From: Mesosutterella faecium
Lineage (GTDB): Bacteria > Pseudomonadota > Gammaproteobacteria > Burkholderiales > Burkholderiaceae_F
Direction of reading: 5' to 3'
DNA: 64,000 nucleotides
Assembly (NCBI RefSeq): GCF_022809315.2
Contig: NZ_JAKZJU020000001.1
Span: 1 to 64,000, forward strand
Below the pieces are notes generated by a model, which saw nothing but the letters and a program-made list of their open reading frames with translations, was not told where the DNA came from and searched no databases. The position numbers and the translations under genes are program-made. Shown piece by piece: positions 38,137 through 47,169 of the stretch (position 1 is its first letter; the number at the start of each line of letters is the position of its first letter).

Positions 38137-41100
38137 ATGACCTTCGAAGGCCTGCTCTCTGAAAAGCTCTTTGAACCCCATGCGGGGACGAACCGGCGGC
38201 TCACCGCCGCCCCGGGCGTGAGCGACGCCCTGGCGGCCGCGCTCGCGGCGCGCGAGTGCGCGCAGCACGCGGCCCCCCTTATCGTGCTCTGCGCGGACGC
38301 CTCGGATCCGGACCGCCTCGCCGAGGAGATCTCCTGGTACGAGCCGCAGCTGTCCGTGCGCGTCTTCCCCGACTGGGAGACGCTGCCCTATGACATGATC
38401 TCGCCGCACGAAGACCTCGTCTCCGAACGGCTCGAGACGCTCTTCCGGCTCGCCTCCCGGGTGCCGGGCCGGCGAGCCGCCTCCCGCGGCGGCATCGACG
38501 TGCTGCTCGTCTCGGCGACCACGGCGAGCCTGAGGCTGCCGCCCCCCGCCTTCGTCTCGGCCACCACCTTTTTCTTCAGCCGCGGCGACGTCATCTCCAC
38601 CACGGACTTCAAGCGCCGGCTCGTCATGGCCGGCTACTCGGCCGTGAGCCAGGTGATGGCCCCGGGCGAATTCTGCGTGCGCGGGGAGATCATCGACATC
38701 TACCCGATGGGCGCCCCCTCGCCCTACCGCATCGGGCTCTTCGACGACGAGATCGAGACGCTGCGGACCTTCGACGAGACCACGCAGCGCACGACCGGCG
38801 ACGTGCAGACCGTGCGCATCCTGCCCGGCCGCGAGTTCCCGATGGACGAGGCGGGCACGCAGCTCTTCCGCAAGAACTGGCAGAAGACCTTCCCGAAGGC
38901 CCCCGCCTCGAGCCCGGTCGTGCGCGACATCGCCTCGCACGTCGCCCCCGCGGGGATCGAGTACTACCTGCCGCTTTTCTTCGAGCAGACCGCCACGATC
39001 TTCGACTACGCGGGCAAAGACGCGAAGTTTCTGCTCGTGGGCCCCGTGAACGACGCCCTCGAGCGGTTCATGTCGGAGACGCGTCAGCGCTACGTCTTTC
39101 TCTCGCACGATGCCGAGCGGCCGGCGCTGCCGCCCGAGTCGCTCTACCTCTCCGCCGAGGAGTTCTTCAAAACGCTCGGGCCCCTGCCGCACTGGAAGCT
39201 CGAGGCGCAGGCCGAATCGCCCCTGCCGCCGCTTGCCGTCGACCGCCGCGCGAAGGATCCCCTCGCGGACTTCAGGAAGTGGCTCGCCTCGGCGCGCGCG
39301 GAAAAGCTTCGGGTTCTGGTCGCCGCGGCCTCGCCCGGGCGCGAGGAGACGGTGCGGGAGCTCTTCCGCGAGCACGGGCTCGAGCCCGAGCCGTGCGGAT
39401 CCTTCGAGGCCTTCGCCGAGGGCGGCCAGGACTTCGCGATCACCCACGCCCCGCTCTCGCGCGGGCTGCTGCTGCGCGAAGAGCACCTCGCGCTCGTGAC
39501 CGAGACCGAGCTGTACCGCGCAGGGCCCCGCCGCCGCAGCCGCCGCCGCGAGCACCGCACGAACGTCGACGCGATGATCCGCGACCTCTCGGAGCTGCGC
39601 ATCGGAGACCCCGTCGTCCACGTCGAGCACGGCATCGGCCGCTACGAGGGCCTGGTCACGCTCGAGACGCAGGAGGGGCCCTCCGAGTGCCTGCAGCTCG
39701 AGTACGCGCAGGGCGCGAAGCTCTACGTGCCGGTCTCCCAGCTGCACCTCATTTCGCGCTACAGCGGCGCGGACCGCGAGCACGCGCCCCTGCACAGGCT
39801 CGGCCGGGGCGACTGGGAGAAGGCGAAGAAAAAGGCCTCCGAGCAGGTCCGCGACACCGCCGCGGAGCTGCTCAACCTCTACGCCCGGCGCGCGAGCCGC
39901 CCCGGGCTCGTCTTTTCCTGCCCGCAGGAGGACATGGAGCGCTTCGCCGAGGGCTTCCCCTTTGAGGAGACCGCCGACCAGCAGGCCGCGATCGACGCGG
40001 TGATCTCCGACATGACCAGCGGCCGCCCCATGGACCGGCTCGTGTGCGGCGACGTGGGCTTCGGCAAGACCGAGGTCGCGCTGCGCGCGGCGTTCCTCGC
40101 CGTGATGAGCGGCCGGCAGGTGGCGGTGCTGTGCCCGACCACGCTGCTGGCCGAGCAGCACGCCCAGACCTTCCGGGACCGGTTCGCGAGCTGGCCGGTG
40201 ACGGTGGTCGAGCTGTCGCGCTTCAGGAGCGCGAAGGAAACGGCCGCGGCGCTCAAGGCGCTCGCCGACGGAACCGCCGACATCGTGATCGGCACCCACA
40301 AGCTTCTCTCCGAGAGCGTGAAGTTCGCCTCCCTCGGACTCGTCGTGGTCGACGAGGAGCACCGCTTCGGCGTGCGGCAGAAGGAAAAGCTCAAGGAGCT
40401 GCGCGCCGAGGTTGACGTGCTCACCCTCACCGCCACCCCGATCCCGAGGACGCTGTCGATGTCGCTCGAGGGCGTGAGGGACTTCTCGGTGATCGCGACC
40501 GCCCCCGAGAAGCGCCTTGCCGTGAAGACCTTCGTGAGGCCCGAGAGCAACGCGCTCATCCGCGAGGCGATCCTGCGCGAGCTCAAGCGCGGCGGCCAGG
40601 TCTACTTTCTGCACAACGAGGTGGAGACGATCCAAAGCCGCTTCGAGCGGCTCTCGGAGCTCGTGCCCGAGGCGCGCATCGCGGTCGCCCACGGGCAGAT
40701 GCCGGAGCGCGAGCTCGAGCACGTGATGCGCGAGTTCTACCAGCAGAAGTACAACGTGCTGCTGTGCACGACCATCATCGAGACAGGCATCGACATCCCG
40801 ACGGCCAACACGATCATCATCCACCGGGCCGACAAGCTGGGGCTCGCGCAGCTGCATCAGCTGCGGGGCCGCGTCGGCCGCAGCCACCACCAGGCCTACG
40901 CCTACCTGCTCGTGCCGCCCGAGGCCTCGATCACGAAAAACGCCGAGAAGCGGCTCGAGGCCCTGCAGAACCTCGAGGAGCTGGGCAGCGGCTTTTACCT
41001 CGCCATGCACGACCTGGAGATCCGCGGCGCGGGCGAGGTGCTGGGCGAGCGCCAGTCGGGCGAGATCGCAAGCGTCGGTTTCGACCTCTACAACCAGATG

Positions 41101-41595
41101 CTGCAGGACGCGGTGCGGTCGCTTCGCAGGGGCGAGACGCCCGACATCGAGCACCCGTTCGCCTCGGTGGCGGAGATCAACCTGCACGCCCCGGCGCTGC
41201 TGCCCTCGGACTACGTGCCCGACGTCGGCCAGAGGCTCTCCTTTTACAAGGCCCTTGCGGCGGCCGGCGACACGGCGGCCCTCAACGACGTGGTCGAGGA
41301 CCTCGCCGACCGCTACGGCGAGCCGCCCGAACCCGCCCGGATGCTGGTCGCGACGCACAGGCTGCGGCTTGTCTGCGAGGGGCTCGGCATCAAGAAGATC
41401 GACTCCTCGCGCGAGGCGACCCTCATCACCGTCTCCGAGCACCCGAAGTTCGAGCCCCTGAAGCTGATCGACCTCATGCAGAGCCGCACCGACGTGCGCA
41501 TGGCAGGCCCCCAGCGCATTAAGATCACCCAGAGCCTGCCCGAAGCGAAGGACCGCGTCGCGATGCTGCGCGGCTTTCTCGCGAAGCTCGCCTGA
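38137..41595 (+). CDS. mfd: Transcription-repair coupling factor Mfd
   Basis: A 1152-residue protein, full length for Mfd. UvrB-like N-terminal domains, the RNA polymerase-interacting domain ('GDPVVHVEHGIGRYEGLVTL'), helicase motifs 'CGDVGFGKTEVALRAAF' (Walker A) and 'VVVDEEHRFGVRQKEK', the translocation 'RGRVGRSHHQAYAYL' segment, and the C-terminal UvrA-masking domain. It removes stalled polymerase and recruits excision repair. A very long minus-strand frame opposite is a shadow. Divergent from ispDF with 199 bases between. Confidence 0.95.
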   Translation: MTFEGLLSEKLFEPHAGTNRRLTAAPGVSDALAAALAARECAQHAAPLIVLCADASDPDRLAEEISWYEPQLSVRVFPDWETLPYDMISPHEDLVSERLETLFRLASRVPGRRAASRGGIDVLLVSATTASLRLPPPAFVSATTFFFSRGDVISTTDFKRRLVMAGYSAVSQVMAPGEFCVRGEIIDIYPMGAPSPYRIGLFDDEIETLRTFDETTQRTTGDVQTVRILPGREFPMDEAGTQLFRKNWQKTFPKAPASSPVVRDIASHVAPAGIEYYLPLFFEQTATIFDYAGKDAKFLLVGPVNDALERFMSETRQRYVFLSHDAERPALPPESLYLSAEEFFKTLGPLPHWKLEAQAESPLPPLAVDRRAKDPLADFRKWLASARAEKLRVLVAAASPGREETVRELFREHGLEPEPCGSFEAFAEGGQDFAITHAPLSRGLLLREEHLALVTETELYRAGPRRRSRRREHRTNVDAMIRDLSELRIGDPVVHVEHGIGRYEGLVTLETQEGPSECLQLEYAQGAKLYVPVSQLHLISRYSGADREHAPLHRLGRGDWEKAKKKASEQVRDTAAELLNLYARRASRPGLVFSCPQEDMERFAEGFPFEETADQQAAIDAVISDMTSGRPMDRLVCGDVGFGKTEVALRAAFLAVMSGRQVAVLCPTTLLAEQHAQTFRDRFASWPVTVVELSRFRSAKETAAALKALADGTADIVIGTHKLLSESVKFASLGLVVVDEEHRFGVRQKEKLKELRAEVDVLTLTATPIPRTLSMSLEGVRDFSVIATAPEKRLAVKTFVRPESNALIREAILRELKRGGQVYFLHNEVETIQSRFERLSELVPEARIAVAHGQMPERELEHVMREFYQQKYNVLLCTTIIETGIDIPTANTIIIHRADKLGLAQLHQLRGRVGRSHHQAYAYLLVPPEASITKNAEKRLEALQNLEELGSGFYLAMHDLEIRGAGEVLGERQSGEIASVGFDLYNQMLQDAVRSLRRGETPDIEHPFASVAEINLHAPALLPSDYVPDVGQRLSFYKALAAAGDTAALNDVVEDLADRYGEPPEPARMLVATHRLRLVCEGLGIKKIDSSREATLITVSEHPKFEPLKLIDLMQSRTDVRMAGPQRIKITQSLPEAKDRVAMLRGFLAKLA

Positions 41596-41635
41596 CAGGG
41601 GAGCCGGGAAAGGAAAAAAACAAGGAGAACAGCTG

Positions 41636-42538
41636 ATGGACAGAACCTTTGACCTGGTGATCCAGGGGCCGGATCTCACGGCCTCGGCCCTGCCGCAGGC
41701 CGCGCTCGAGCTTTCCGCCGAGCGGGTCCCCGCGGGTCCCGGCGCGCTGCGGCTGCGCGCGGTCGACCCCGCGCGGGCCCGCGCGCTCCTGCCCGGGCTC
41801 GACGCCCTGGGGCTCGACGCAGCGCTCGTCCCCTCGGGGCTGCTCCTCACGGACTTCCGGGTGGCCGCAAGCGACTTCGACAGCACGCTCTGCGCCGAGG
41901 AGACGCTCGATCAGGTGGCCCGCCGCGAGGGCTACGGAGAAGAGGTCGCGCGTGTCACGGAGCGGGCGATGAGGGGCGAGATCCGCAACTATTCGGAGAG
42001 CCTTCGCGAGCGCATCCGCCTCATCGCGGGCTGCCCCGAGCGAGCCTTCACGGACTACGCCGCGGGCCTGCGCTACAACCCGGGCGCCGAGACCCTGATG
42101 GCCGCCTTCCGGGCCGCGGGGCTGCGCCGCTACATCGTCTCGGCGGGCTTCGACCAGATCATGGAGGCCGGGGCGCGGCATTTCGCGGCCGAGGGCTGGC
42201 GCTGCAACCGGCTCGAGGTGAAGGACGGGGTGCTTACCGGGCGGGTCTCCGGGCCGCAGGAGAACGGGGGCGAGATCATCGACGGCGAGGGCAAGCGCCG
42301 GATGGTCGAGCAGCTCTGCCGCGACGCGGGGGCGTCTCCAAAGCAGCTGATCACCCTGGGCGACGGCTGGAACGACGTGCCGATGCTGCGCTTCGCGGGC
42401 CTGGGCGTCGCCTATCACGCGAAACCGCGCGTGCGCGCCCAGGTCCCCCTGCAGGTGAACCACCTGGGGCTCGACTCCGTGCTCTCCTGGTTCGAGGACG
42501 GCGAGCGCTGGCGGCAGGCGGCCCTCGCCGGGGGCTGA
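41636..42538 (+). CDS. serB: Phosphoserine phosphatase SerB
   Basis: A 300-residue HAD-family enzyme. The nucleophile Asp lies in 'ASDFDSTLCAEETLD' (usual form DMDST), Ser/Thr and Lys motifs in 'IVSAGFDQIM' and 'EGKRRMVEQLC', the last Asp in 'TLGDGWNDVPML'. The N-terminal about 80 residues are an ACT-like regulatory part. It catalyses the last step of serine synthesis. Separated from mfd by 40 bases and possibly cotranscribed. Confidence 0.88.
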   Translation: MDRTFDLVIQGPDLTASALPQAALELSAERVPAGPGALRLRAVDPARARALLPGLDALGLDAALVPSGLLLTDFRVAASDFDSTLCAEETLDQVARREGYGEEVARVTERAMRGEIRNYSESLRERIRLIAGCPERAFTDYAAGLRYNPGAETLMAAFRAAGLRRYIVSAGFDQIMEAGARHFAAEGWRCNRLEVKDGVLTGRVSGPQENGGEIIDGEGKRRMVEQLCRDAGASPKQLITLGDGWNDVPMLRFAGLGVAYHAKPRVRAQVPLQVNHLGLDSVLSWFEDGERWRQAALAGG

Positions 42539-42541
42539 AGG

Positions 42542-42582
42542 CCCGCCTCTTTTAAAGAGGAGAGGCGGGGGAGGCTTTTTTC
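42542..42582. terminator. Terminator between convergent serB and the efflux operon
   Basis: CCCGCCTCT/AGAGGCGGG stem with a ten-base loop, then GGAGGCTTTTTT on the + strand. It serves serB and overlaps the end of the outer-membrane channel gene. Confidence 0.75.
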
Positions 42583-44008
42583 AGCGCTCCCTGACCTTTC
42601 CGAGGCCTTCCCAGCCTCCGCCCAGCGCCTCGATCAGCCGCACGCTGTTCACCAGCGCGTCGGCCTTGAGTGAAATGAGGCTCTGCTGGCTTGAGAGCCT
42701 CGTCGTCTCGGAGGTGTACACGTCGGTGTAGTCGATCATGCCCTCCGCGTACTGGCTCGACTTCACGCGGGCGGTCTCGGAGGCCGCCTGCAGGCCCCGT
42801 TCGCTCTGCTCGATCTCGCGCTCGAGGTGCCTTGCGGCCGCGAGGTAGTCCTCCACGCCCTGGAAGGCCTCGAGCACCGTCTCCCTGTAGGCGGCCACGC
42901 TCTTTTCGTAGTCGGCCTTCGCCTGCCTCACGCGCGAGGAGGTCTTTCCCGCGTCAAAGAGCGGCGCGGCGGCGGAGGCGCCCAGAGACCAGAGGAAATG
43001 GGGGGCGTTCACGAAGTGCGAGAGCCTCGAGCCCGAGTACCCGGCCTCACCCGTGAGCGTGAGATCCGGGTAATAGCCCGCGATCGCGATTCCGATCTCC
43101 TCGTTCGCGGCGGCCATGCTGCGCTCGGCCGAGGCGATGTCGGGCCGGCGCTCGAGCAGCCTCGAGGGCACCCCCGCGGGGACGGCGGGCACGGCCGGCA
43201 GCGCGGAGGCGGCGGCCGGCAGGCTGAAGTCGGCCGGGGCCCGGCCGGTCAGCACCGCGATGGCGTGCTCGTACTGGGCGCGCTCGGCCTCGAGCGAGGC
43301 CTTCGACGAGCGGGCCGAATACAGGCTCTGCTCGGCCTGCGTGAGGTCGGACTTCACGACGGCGCCCGAGCGGTATTTGTTCTGCAGCACCCGCACGTTC
43401 GACTCATAGGCGCGGATCGTCTCCTCGTAGAGCGCGATGCGCTCATCGAGCGAGCGGAGCGTGAAGTAGTTGCGCGCGAGGCTCGCCTGCGCCGAAAGCG
43501 CGGTGTTGGCGAGATCGGCCTCCGCGGCCTGCGCGAGCGCCTTCTCCTCGGTCACCTGGCGGCGCAGCTTGCCCCACAGGTCAAGCTCCCAGGACAGGGA
43601 GGCGCTCAGCGACACGCTGTTGCCCGTGCGGCCGCTCTGACGGCTTCTCGACCCGGAGGCGCCGGCGTTCACCGCCGGATAAAGCGAGGCCTCGTACTCG
43701 GAGACCAGGGCCGCGGCCTTCTCAAAGCTCGCGACGTACTGGGCCACCGTCTGGTTGCCGGAGACCACCCGGGCCTCCAGGTCGTCGAGCACCGGGTCGC
43801 CGTACATCCTCCACCATTCGCCCTTCAGCTCGGAGTCGGCCGGGCGGGCGCTCTTCCAGCCCTCGGGAGCCGCCTCCTTGAAGGAAGCGGGTGCCGCGGA
43901 GGCATCTGGCGCCTTGTAGTCCGGGCCCACCGCGCAGCCCGCCAGAAGCGAGGCGAAAACGGCGGAGGCTGTCCACACGCAAAGAGCTTTTCTGTTGTGT
44001 TGCTTCAT
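42581..44008 (-). CDS. RND efflux outer-membrane channel lipoprotein (OprM/NodT-like)
   Basis: The ATG at 44008 gives 475 residues with a lipoprotein signal ('VFASLLAGCAVGPDYKAP'; CAVGPDY is the family hallmark). The rest is the alpha-barrel/beta-barrel repeat of TolC-type channels ('GASGSRSRQSGRTGNSVSLS', 'ERRPDIASAERSMAAANEEI', 'AYRETVLEAFQGVEDYLAAA'). It is the last gene of the mdtABC-type operon (18 bases after the second permease) and gives the tripartite pump its own exit duct. Confidence 0.92.
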   Translation of the reverse strand: MKQHNRKALCVWTASAVFASLLAGCAVGPDYKAPDASAAPASFKEAAPEGWKSARPADSELKGEWWRMYGDPVLDDLEARVVSGNQTVAQYVASFEKAAALVSEYEASLYPAVNAGASGSRSRQSGRTGNSVSLSASLSWELDLWGKLRRQVTEEKALAQAAEADLANTALSAQASLARNYFTLRSLDERIALYEETIRAYESNVRVLQNKYRSGAVVKSDLTQAEQSLYSARSSKASLEAERAQYEHAIAVLTGRAPADFSLPAAASALPAVPAVPAGVPSRLLERRPDIASAERSMAAANEEIGIAIAGYYPDLTLTGEAGYSGSRLSHFVNAPHFLWSLGASAAAPLFDAGKTSSRVRQAKADYEKSVAAYRETVLEAFQGVEDYLAAARHLEREIEQSERGLQAASETARVKSSQYAEGMIDYTDVYTSETTRLSSQQSLISLKADALVNSVRLIEALGGGWEGLGKVRER

Positions 44009-44025
44009 GTCAGTGACTTTCTCCA

Positions 44026-47000
44026 TCACGAGCCCGCGGGCTCTCGCCATGCAAACAGCTTCGAGGCAATGCGATGGCGGACCGCCTTCACCTTCGAGCC
44101 GACCCGGTCGAGGTATACGTAAACGACCGGCGTCGTATAAAGCGTGAGCACCTGGCTCACCACCAGGCCGCCGCAGATCGCGATGCCCAGCGGCCGGTTG
44201 AAGGACCCGTTCGCGCCGGTCTGGATGATGAGCGGGACCGCGCCGAAAAAGGCGGCGAGCGAGGTCATCAGGATCGGACGGAAGCGCTTGTCGCAGGCCG
44301 CGATGACGGCCTGCTCGGGCGTCATCCCGGAGCGCTGCGCGGCGATTGCGAAGTCCACCATCAGGATGCCGTTTTTCTTCACAATGCCGATCAGCAGCAG
44401 GATGCCCACGAACGCGATCACGGTAAGCGGCGTTCCCGTGGCCATCATGAGCAGCATCGCACCGATGCCCGCCGAGGGCAGGGTCGAAATGATGGTGAGC
44501 GGGTGTATCCAGCTCTCGTAGAGGATGCCGAGCAGGATGTAGATCACCACGATCGCGCCCGCGATCAGCACGGGCATCTGCGCGACCAGCTTGTCGTAGG
44601 TCTTGGCGGTGCCCTGCATGCTGCCGTGGATCTCATCGGGCAGCCCGATCGAGACCAGCGCGCGGTCGATCGCTTCCTTCGCCTGGCTCAGGGTCACCCC
44701 GTCGGCCAGGTTGAAGGCGATCGTCGTGGTGGCCATCTGCGACTGGTGGGCGACCGAAAGCGGGGTGGCCGCGTAGGTGATCTTCGCGAAAGCCGAGACC
44801 GGCACGAGCTCTCCCGAGGAGGTCGTCACCCGCAGCCGGCTGAGCACCTGCGGATCCTTCGTCCAGCTGCGGTCGAGCCCGATGATGCTGTAGTACTGGT
44901 TGAGCACCTGGTACTGGGTGGCGATCTGGCGCTGCGCGAAGGCGTTGTTCAGGAACGTGTCGATGTCCCTCACGTCCAGCCCGTAGCGGGCCGCGGCCTC
45001 GCGGTCGATCTCGAGCTTCGCCTCGATGCCGCCCGACTCCTCGTCGGTGTCGACGCTCGTGAGCTCCTTGAGCCCGGCCATCACCGCGTAGACCTTCGGG
45101 CTCCAGGCCCGAAGCGTCTCCAGGTTGTCGCACTGCAGGCTGTACTGGTAGGTCGCGTTCGCGCTCCTGCCGCCGATGCGGAAGTCCTGCGCGGCCATCA
45201 TGAAGAGCTGCGCGCCGGGTACCCCCGCGCCCTGCCGGGTGAGCCGGTTGGCGATTTCCGCGGCCGAGGTGTGGCGCTGCGTCCCCCAGGTCTTCAGGCG
45301 CACGAAGAACATGCCGGTGTTGCGCGAGCCGAAGCCCCCGCCTCCCGTCGAGGAGATCACGTAGCGCACGTCGGGATCCTTTTCGATCCGCGCGGCCACC
45401 TGCTTGAGGACCGGCTCCATCGCGGTGAAGCTCGTGGCCTGGTCGGTGCGCACCGCGCCCATCAGCATGCCGGTGTCCTGGTTGGGGAAGAGCCCCTTGT
45501 CGATCACGATGAAGAGAAAGACGTTGCCCGCGACCGTGAGCAGCAGGATGAAGAGCGTGAGGGCCTTGTGCCGCATCACGCCCCCGAGGCTTTTCACGTA
45601 CCCCGCGTGCAGCTTCTTCAGAAAGCGGCTGAAGCAGTCGAGCAGCCGCACGGCGGGATTCTTCCTGCCGCTCTCAGGGGCCCGGTCCTGCGGCCGCCCC
45701 AGCAGCCGCCCGCTCAGCATCGGCGTGAGCGTGAGAGACACGAACATCGAGACCACGAGCGCGGCGGCCAGCGTCACGGCGAATTCCCGGAAGTAGCGTC
45801 CGATCACGCCCGAGAGGAAGAAAAGCGGAATGAAGACCGCGATCAGCGACGAGGTCATTGAAAAGACGGTGAAGCTGATCTCGCGGCTGCCCGCAAGGGC
45901 CCCCTGCATGGGGCTCGCCCCCTCCTCGATGTGCCGGCTGATGTTCTCGAGCACCACGATCGCGTCGTCCACCACGAAGCCCGTGCTCACGATGAGGGCC
46001 ATCATGGACAGCGTGTCGAGCGTGTAGCCGCACAGGTACATGATCCCGAAGGTGCCGATGAGCGAAATGGGCAGGGCCGCCGCGGGAATGAGCACCGCCC
46101 GGCCGTTCCTGAGAAACAGGTAGACCACGCAGATCACGAGGATCACGGAGAAGATGAGCGTCTTTTCCGTCTCGTAGAGGGAGTCCCGGATGTTGGCCGA
46201 GCGGTCGATGGCGAGCGTGAGCTTCGTGCCCCCGGGCAGCATCGCGTTAAGCGTCGGCATCAGGTCCTTGATCGCCTGGATCGTCTCGAGCATGTTCGCC
46301 CCGGCCTGCCTCGTGACCGAGATCGAAATCGAGGGCACGCCGTTCAGGTAGCCCGCCGAATAGATGTCCTGCACCGAGTCGTAGACGTTTGCCACGTCCT
46401 GCAGCCTCACCGGCGCGCCGTTCTTGTAGGCGACGATGATGTCGCGGTAGTCCGCGGCCCGCGTGAGCTGGCCGTTCGCCTCGATCCACCAGGTGCTCGC
46501 GTCGCCCGCGATGAGGCCGCGCGGCGAATCCGTGGTCGCCGCCTCAATGGCCGAGCGGACGGTGTCGAGCGCGAGGCCCTGGCTCTCCAGCATCTTCGGC
46601 TTGAGGTCGATGCGGATGGCGGGCAGCGCGCCGCCGCGCAGCGACACCTGGCCCACGCCCTTCACCTGCGCGATGCGCTGCTGCAGCTTCGAGCTCGCAA
46701 GGTCGTAGAGCTGGCCGCGGTTGAGCTTGTCGGAGGTGAGCGCGAGCATCACGATCGGGGCGTCGGAGGGGTTCGCCTTGTGGTACGTCGGCAGCGTCTT
46801 CATGGCCGAGGGCAGCAGCGTGCGGGCTGCGTTGATGGCGGCCTGCACGTCGCGGGCCGCGCCGTCGACGTCGCGCGAGAGATCGAACTGGATCACGAGA
46901 TGGGTCGAGCCCTGGCTCGAGCTCGAGGTGAGCTCGGTGATGCCGGCGATCTGGCCCATGGCCCTTTCAAGCGGCATCGCCACCGTGGCGGCCATGGTCT

Positions 47001-47169
47001 CGGGGCTCGCTCCGGCCAGCGACGCGCTCACCATGATGGTGGGCGTGTCGACCTGGGGAATCGGCGCGACCGGCAGGAACCGGTAGGCCACGGCCCCGAG
47101 CACCGTGATCGTGAGCGAGATGAGCAGCGTCGCGATCGGCCTCAGGATGAAAAGCCGGGAGAAGTTCAC
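44026..47169 (-). CDS. mdtC: RND multidrug efflux permease, MdtC-like
   Basis: I take the GTG at 47169 (VNFSRLFILRP), which overlaps the previous stop as GTGA; the longer frame to 47208 would run into that gene. 1047 residues, 12 membrane helices with two large periplasmic loops, as in all RND pumps; charged residues in helix 4 ('GFVVDDAIVVLENISRHIEE'). MdtB and MdtC normally form one heterotrimer. Proton-driven export of bile salts and drugs is the known role of the family. Confidence 0.9.
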   Translation of the reverse strand: MNFSRLFILRPIATLLISLTITVLGAVAYRFLPVAPIPQVDTPTIMVSASLAGASPETMAATVAMPLERAMGQIAGITELTSSSSQGSTHLVIQFDLSRDVDGAARDVQAAINAARTLLPSAMKTLPTYHKANPSDAPIVMLALTSDKLNRGQLYDLASSKLQQRIAQVKGVGQVSLRGGALPAIRIDLKPKMLESQGLALDTVRSAIEAATTDSPRGLIAGDASTWWIEANGQLTRAADYRDIIVAYKNGAPVRLQDVANVYDSVQDIYSAGYLNGVPSISISVTRQAGANMLETIQAIKDLMPTLNAMLPGGTKLTLAIDRSANIRDSLYETEKTLIFSVILVICVVYLFLRNGRAVLIPAAALPISLIGTFGIMYLCGYTLDTLSMMALIVSTGFVVDDAIVVLENISRHIEEGASPMQGALAGSREISFTVFSMTSSLIAVFIPLFFLSGVIGRYFREFAVTLAAALVVSMFVSLTLTPMLSGRLLGRPQDRAPESGRKNPAVRLLDCFSRFLKKLHAGYVKSLGGVMRHKALTLFILLLTVAGNVFLFIVIDKGLFPNQDTGMLMGAVRTDQATSFTAMEPVLKQVAARIEKDPDVRYVISSTGGGGFGSRNTGMFFVRLKTWGTQRHTSAAEIANRLTRQGAGVPGAQLFMMAAQDFRIGGRSANATYQYSLQCDNLETLRAWSPKVYAVMAGLKELTSVDTDEESGGIEAKLEIDREAAARYGLDVRDIDTFLNNAFAQRQIATQYQVLNQYYSIIGLDRSWTKDPQVLSRLRVTTSSGELVPVSAFAKITYAATPLSVAHQSQMATTTIAFNLADGVTLSQAKEAIDRALVSIGLPDEIHGSMQGTAKTYDKLVAQMPVLIAGAIVVIYILLGILYESWIHPLTIISTLPSAGIGAMLLMMATGTPLTVIAFVGILLLIGIVKKNGILMVDFAIAAQRSGMTPEQAVIAACDKRFRPILMTSLAAFFGAVPLIIQTGANGSFNRPLGIAICGGLVVSQVLTLYTTPVVYVYLDRVGSKVKAVRHRIASKLFAWREPAGS

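Noticed and set aside
38131..41886. A 1251-residue open frame on the minus strand opposite mfd
   Set aside because: Mfd is unmistakable on the plus strand with all motifs. The antisense frame is a product of high GC and strong third-position bias, with low-complexity His/Arg/Leu-rich translation.
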